Below are positions 4,803 to 8,000 of a stretch of 8,000 nucleotides of DNA, piece by piece; positions within the stretch are counted from its first letter, which is position 1; every line of letters begins with the position of its first letter. The translations under genes were made by a program, and so were the position numbers. The notes under the pieces are model-generated. The model was not told the DNA's origin. It did not search any database and saw only the letters and a program-made list of their open reading frames with translations. Source of the DNA: Clostridia bacterium (lineage in GTDB: Bacteria; Bacillota; Clostridia; UBA1381). The stretch is taken from positions 1 to 8,000 of the forward strand of contig RQCD01000064.1 of NCBI GenBank assembly GCA_008668455.1, read 5' to 3'.

Positions 4803-6908
4803 ATGGAGGGAGCAGATATCAAGGTTATCATTGCAGAAAAACCCAGCCTTGCGCGGAATATTGCAGAAAGCATCGGCAGACTTTCGCGCCGGGACGGATA
4901 TTTTGAGGGCGGAGACTATATTGTGACCTGGGTGTTTGGGCATTTATTTTCCTTAGCCGATATTGAAGCCTATCGCCCCAGCACAAAAAAATACTGGTCG
5001 ATGGAAAATCTCCCCTGCTTTCCGGAGGTCTTTCAGTTTGAATTAAAAAAAGGCGCGGATCACAGGGTTGATCCGGGAGTACGCCGTCAGTTTTCCTTAA
5101 TATCTGAACTGGTGAACCGGGAGGATACGGAAATGATTGTGAATGCCGGAGACGCAGACCGCGAGGGTGAGATTATTGTCCGGATCTGTGTGGAAAAGGC
5201 ATTAAAGACGAAAAAGCCGTTTTGCCGGCTTTGGCTTCCCGACCAGACCCCTGAAACCATCCGGGCGGCGCTTTCCGAAATGAAGGATGAATCGGAATAT
5301 GAAAATTTAGCAAACGAGGGATTTGCGCGTACCTATATTGACTGGCTCTACGGCGTGAATCTGACGCGTTATGCTACCCTTCGTCACGGCTCTCTGCTGC
5401 GCGTGGGGCGCGTGATTGTTCCGATTGTAAAAGCAATTTACGACCGGGACATGGCAATCCGGAATTTTGTTCCCGAGCCTTACTTTGCAATCGTCAGCAA
5501 GGCGGAGACAAATGGCGAAATGATTGAGCTTACAAGCAAACAGAAATTTTCCAGGGAGGAGCTGCATAAGGCAGAGGAGCTTTGCAAACGCTATAACGAA
5601 GCGGACGCAATCGTGACGGCGAAGAAAAAGAAAAAGGATAAGCTTGCCCCCGGCAAGCTCTATTCGCTCACCAAGCTGCAAAATGTCCTGGGAAGGAAAT
5701 ATAAAATGTCGATGGCAGACAGTCTGAAAATTGTACAGGGACTTTATGAAAAAGGCTATGTGACCTATCCGAGAACCAATTCGGAATATTTGGCAACCGC
5801 CGAGCAGGCCAAGGTGAAAAAGGTGATTGCTGCCGTGGCAAAATTAGGGTATAACGTGGCATTCCGGTTTCACAAATCCATTTTTGACGACAGCAAAATC
5901 GAATCCCATTCGGCGCTCACTCCGACCTATAAAATTCCGGATAAGAACGCACTTTCCGAGGAGGAATTTAAGGTATACAGCACGATTATGCGCCGGTTTG
6001 CGGCGGTGTTCTGTGCAGAGGAATGCCTGATTGAGCGAACTGAAATCACCATTGATGTGGGCGATCTGGAGCAGTTTTCGCTAAAAGGCGCTGTCATTCT
6101 GCAGACAGGGTGGACAAAATACGATGACGCAAACCGCAAAAACAAAATTCTCCCCAAGCTCGAAAAGGGCGATCGGATCAATACGGCATTTGCTCCGGCA
6201 GAAAAGCAAACGACACCGCCCCGGCACTATACCATTGAAACCCTAAACAACTATCTGAAAAATCCGTTCCGCGAGGACAGGCAAAGCGCAGAAAGCGAGG
6301 GAGACGAGGAAGAATACCGCGCAATTTTTGAGGGATTGGAATTGGGTACAGAGGCAACCCGAACCGGCATTATCGACAATGCCCGAAAAAGCAGCTACAT
6401 TCAGCTGAAAAAGGATGTCTACACCATTCTCCCTGCCGGCGAGGAGCTGATTGAGGCGCTTTCGCGCATGAAGATCAGCATGGATAAATATAAAACCTCG
6501 GAATTGGGCAAAGCATTAAAATCGGTATTCCGCGGGACAATGACCGTCCGGGAAAGCGTTTCCTTAGCAGAGCGCGAAATCGGCGAGGTGTTTCAGACAG
6601 TGGACGCACCGCCGGAAACCGATACAGACGACGGTTTTATGGGGGATCAGGTGGGACTTTGCCCCGTCTGTCAGAAACCGGTACTCCGGACAAGCTTCGG
6701 CTACGGCTGCTCCGGCTACCGCGACGGCTGTAAATTTTCCGTCAGCCGCATGATCTGCGGACGCGTAATTTCCAAAAAAAACATGGAAAAGCTGCTTTCC
6801 TCCGGGGAAAGCTATAAAATTGAAGGCTTTGTTTCCCCCAAAAGCGGCAGATCCTTTGCGGCAAAGCTGAAGCTTACCAACGGACGGACTGAATTTTCTT
6901 TTGATTAG
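4803..6908 (+). CDS. topB: DNA topoisomerase III (type IA)
   Basis: This type IA topoisomerase relaxes or decatenates DNA by passing a strand through a transient single-strand break held by a tyrosyl-DNA bond. It acts on the chromosome in replication and recombination. The protein has 701 residues from the ATG at 4803. A TOPRIM domain (about 7-150) has E12 in IIAEKPS and the DxDxE acids D117, D119 and E121 in GDADREGE. The topoisomerase domain (about 160-590) has catalytic Y322 in GYVTYPRTNSEYL and GTEATRTGII (515-524). A Zn-ribbon follows (C620, C623, C636, C643), then a C-terminal repeat-like segment (about 655-690). Oddities: LRVGRVIVPI (199-208) replaces the usual GRVQTP signature, an acidic stretch lies at 498-504, and the start is uncertain because the best Shine-Dalgarno points to ATC at 4818. 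Homologues occur on chromosomes and on conjugative elements; no element hallmark is seen here. Confidence 0.93.
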   Translation: MEGADIKVIIAEKPSLARNIAESIGRLSRRDGYFEGGDYIVTWVFGHLFSLADIEAYRPSTKKYWSMENLPCFPEVFQFELKKGADHRVDPGVRRQFSLISELVNREDTEMIVNAGDADREGEIIVRICVEKALKTKKPFCRLWLPDQTPETIRAALSEMKDESEYENLANEGFARTYIDWLYGVNLTRYATLRHGSLLRVGRVIVPIVKAIYDRDMAIRNFVPEPYFAIVSKAETNGEMIELTSKQKFSREELHKAEELCKRYNEADAIVTAKKKKKDKLAPGKLYSLTKLQNVLGRKYKMSMADSLKIVQGLYEKGYVTYPRTNSEYLATAEQAKVKKVIAAVAKLGYNVAFRFHKSIFDDSKIESHSALTPTYKIPDKNALSEEEFKVYSTIMRRFAAVFCAEECLIERTEITIDVGDLEQFSLKGAVILQTGWTKYDDANRKNKILPKLEKGDRINTAFAPAEKQTTPPRHYTIETLNNYLKNPFREDRQSAESEGDEEEYRAIFEGLELGTEATRTGIIDNARKSSYIQLKKDVYTILPAGEELIEALSRMKISMDKYKTSELGKALKSVFRGTMTVRESVSLAEREIGEVFQTVDAPPETDTDDGFMGDQVGLCPVCQKPVLRTSFGYGCSGYRDGCKFSVSRMICGRVISKKNMEKLLSSGESYKIEGFVSPKSGRSFAAKLKLTNGRTEFSFD
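4805..4820 (+). promoter_or_regulatory. topB ribosome binding site pointing to an ATC codon
   Basis: GGAGG (4805-4809) lies eight bases before ATC (4818-4820), which is directly followed by the conserved family start KVIIAEKPS. The ATG at 4803 overlaps this Shine-Dalgarno and has none of its own upstream. Either an ATC start is used, or the ATG adds five residues (MEGAD) with poor initiation, or a base differs from ATG in this copy. I kept 4803 as the conservative start. Confidence 0.55.
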
Positions 6909-6925
6909 ATCAGAAAGGAAACCAT

Positions 6926-8000
6926 ATGATAAAACTTTTAAAATACTTAAAGGACTATAAAACAGAAAGCGTATTAGGACCGCTTTTTAAGCTTTTAGAG
7001 GCATTATTCGAGTTATTTGTTCCGCTGGTGATTGTAAAGCTGATTGATGTCGGAATTGCAAATCAGGATCGGGCATATATTGCAAAATCGGTAGGACTTT
7101 TGGCGCTTTTGGCATTGATCGGACTGACGTTTTCCATCATTGCACAATACTTTGCCGCAAAAGCGTCTGTCGGCTTTGCAAAGAAAATCCGGCGTGCGCT
7201 TTATGCGCATGTGCAGACCTTTTCCTATACAGAGCTTGACACGCTCACCCCCTCCACGCTGATCACCCGGATGACCAGCGACATCAACCAGGTTCAGACC
7301 GGTGTAAATATCACACTCCGGCTGCTTTTACGCTCTCCGTTTGTGGTGTTCGGGGCAATGATTATGGCATTCACGATTGACGTGCGCTCCGCACTGATCT
7401 TTACCGCGGCAATTCCGATCCTTTCGGTGGTTGTCTTTTCCATTATGCTGGTAAGCATTCCCCTTTATAAAAAAGTACAGGCAAAGCTTGACATTGTACT
7501 TCGGCGCGTACGCGAGAATTTAACCGGCGTCCGCGTTTTGCGTGCATTCTGCAAGGAAGATGAGGAAACGGAAAAATTCTTAGAGGAAAACCAAAGCTTA
7601 ACGGCAATGCAGCTGCACACCGGACGGATTTCCGCGCTGATGAATCCCTTAACCTATGTTCTGATCAATCTTGCGGTTGTGATTCTGATTTACCGCGGCG
7701 CATTAAGCGTTTCGCAGGGACTTTTAACCCAGGGCGCGGTGGTTGCACTTTACAACTACATGTCGCAGCTGTTGGTGGCCCTGATTAAAATGGCACCCAT
7801 GATCATCACGCTGCCCAAAGCGGCAGCCTGCGGAAACCGGATTGAGGCGGTGTTAGAAACAGAAACCTCGGAGGATTTCTCGCGAAAATCAGACATCCGC
7901 TCCGACGGCTCGGTACAGTTTCAGCATGTGTTCTTCCGCTATCAGGGCGCTTCGGAGGCTTCGCTTTCAGCCATTTCCTTTTCTGCAGCAGCCGGCGAAA
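6926..8000 (+). CDS. ABC exporter half-transporter, permease/ATPase fusion (partial)
   Basis: This is the N-terminal part of a multidrug/peptide-type ABC exporter, a membrane protein that uses ATP to pump substrates out of the cell. The visible 358 residues form the transmembrane domain, with hydrophobic segments at about 17-40, 53-74, 134-151, 156-178, 243-260 and 276-297. Long intracellular loops include STLITRMTSDINQVQ (110-124) and ENLTGVRVLRAFCKE (197-211), both typical of this family. The ATPase domain starts at about 328 (VQFQHVFFRYQG), and the window ends at AAAGE, just before the expected Walker A. The start is ATG at 6926, with AAGGA (6915-6919) six bases upstream. It begins 17 bases after the topB stop, so it probably shares topB's transcript. 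Many relatives are heterodimers, so a second half-transporter gene may follow. Substrate unknown. Confidence 0.93.
   Translation, partial: MIKLLKYLKDYKTESVLGPLFKLLEALFELFVPLVIVKLIDVGIANQDRAYIAKSVGLLALLALIGLTFSIIAQYFAAKASVGFAKKIRRALYAHVQTFSYTELDTLTPSTLITRMTSDINQVQTGVNITLRLLLRSPFVVFGAMIMAFTIDVRSALIFTAAIPILSVVVFSIMLVSIPLYKKVQAKLDIVLRRVRENLTGVRVLRAFCKEDEETEKFLEENQSLTAMQLHTGRISALMNPLTYVLINLAVVILIYRGALSVSQGLLTQGAVVALYNYMSQLLVALIKMAPMIITLPKAAACGNRIEAVLETETSEDFSRKSDIRSDGSVQFQHVFFRYQGASEASLSAISFSAAAGE

Noticed and set aside
5307..5681. 124-residue antisense ORF inside topB
   Set aside because: A shadow of the topB frame; no family resemblance and no start signals.
4803..8000. Topoisomerase III as a sign of an integrated conjugative element
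   Set aside because: No integrase, relaxase, T4SS gene or attachment site is in view, and base composition is similar to the ilv genes.

Overview
The window holds a branched-chain amino acid (BCAA) biosynthesis locus, followed by a DNA topoisomerase III gene and the start of an ABC exporter gene. The organism is most likely a Gram-positive anaerobe of the Clostridia, plausibly Lachnospiraceae. This rests on strong AGGAGG-type ribosome binding sites, sigma-A-like promoters with 17-bp spacers, TTG and GTG starts, a short class I ketol-acid reductoisomerase, and intermediate base composition with AT-rich intergenic DNA. The family-level placement is inference; no rRNA or marker gene is present.

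Layout. Positions 1-136 have no gene but carry a compact nested inverted repeat (22-92) beyond the 3' end of ilvC. Positions 137-3311 are a tight minus-strand operon, transcribed ilvB-ilvN-ilvC: acetolactate synthase catalytic subunit, its regulatory subunit, then ketol-acid reductoisomerase. Positions 3312-3662 are a 351-base divergent control region with two near-consensus promoters facing away from each other, several dyad-symmetric candidate operators (one CodY-like) and a roughly 150-nt structured leader for ilvB. Positions 3663-4727 are plus-strand ilvE, closed by an intrinsic terminator (about 4741-4784). Positions 4803-6908 encode topoisomerase III. Positions 6926-8000 are the first 358 codons of an ABC exporter half-transporter, cut by the window edge just before its Walker A motif.

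How the genes work together. IlvBN condenses two pyruvates to 2-acetolactate (valine/leucine branch), or pyruvate with 2-oxobutyrate to 2-aceto-2-hydroxybutyrate (isoleucine branch). IlvC reduces and isomerises these products. Dihydroxyacid dehydratase (IlvD) is needed next but is not in the window. IlvE then transaminates the keto acids to Val, Leu and Ile. The divergent layout lets one control region govern both the early and the last steps. The topoisomerase and ABC genes look functionally unrelated neighbours.

I see no clear undescribed system. The best leads are the dyad over the ilvB -35 box, the CodY-like site, the topB start region (a perfect Shine-Dalgarno in front of an ATC codon rather than ATG), the Trp-to-Leu position in IlvB, and the nested palindrome after ilvC.
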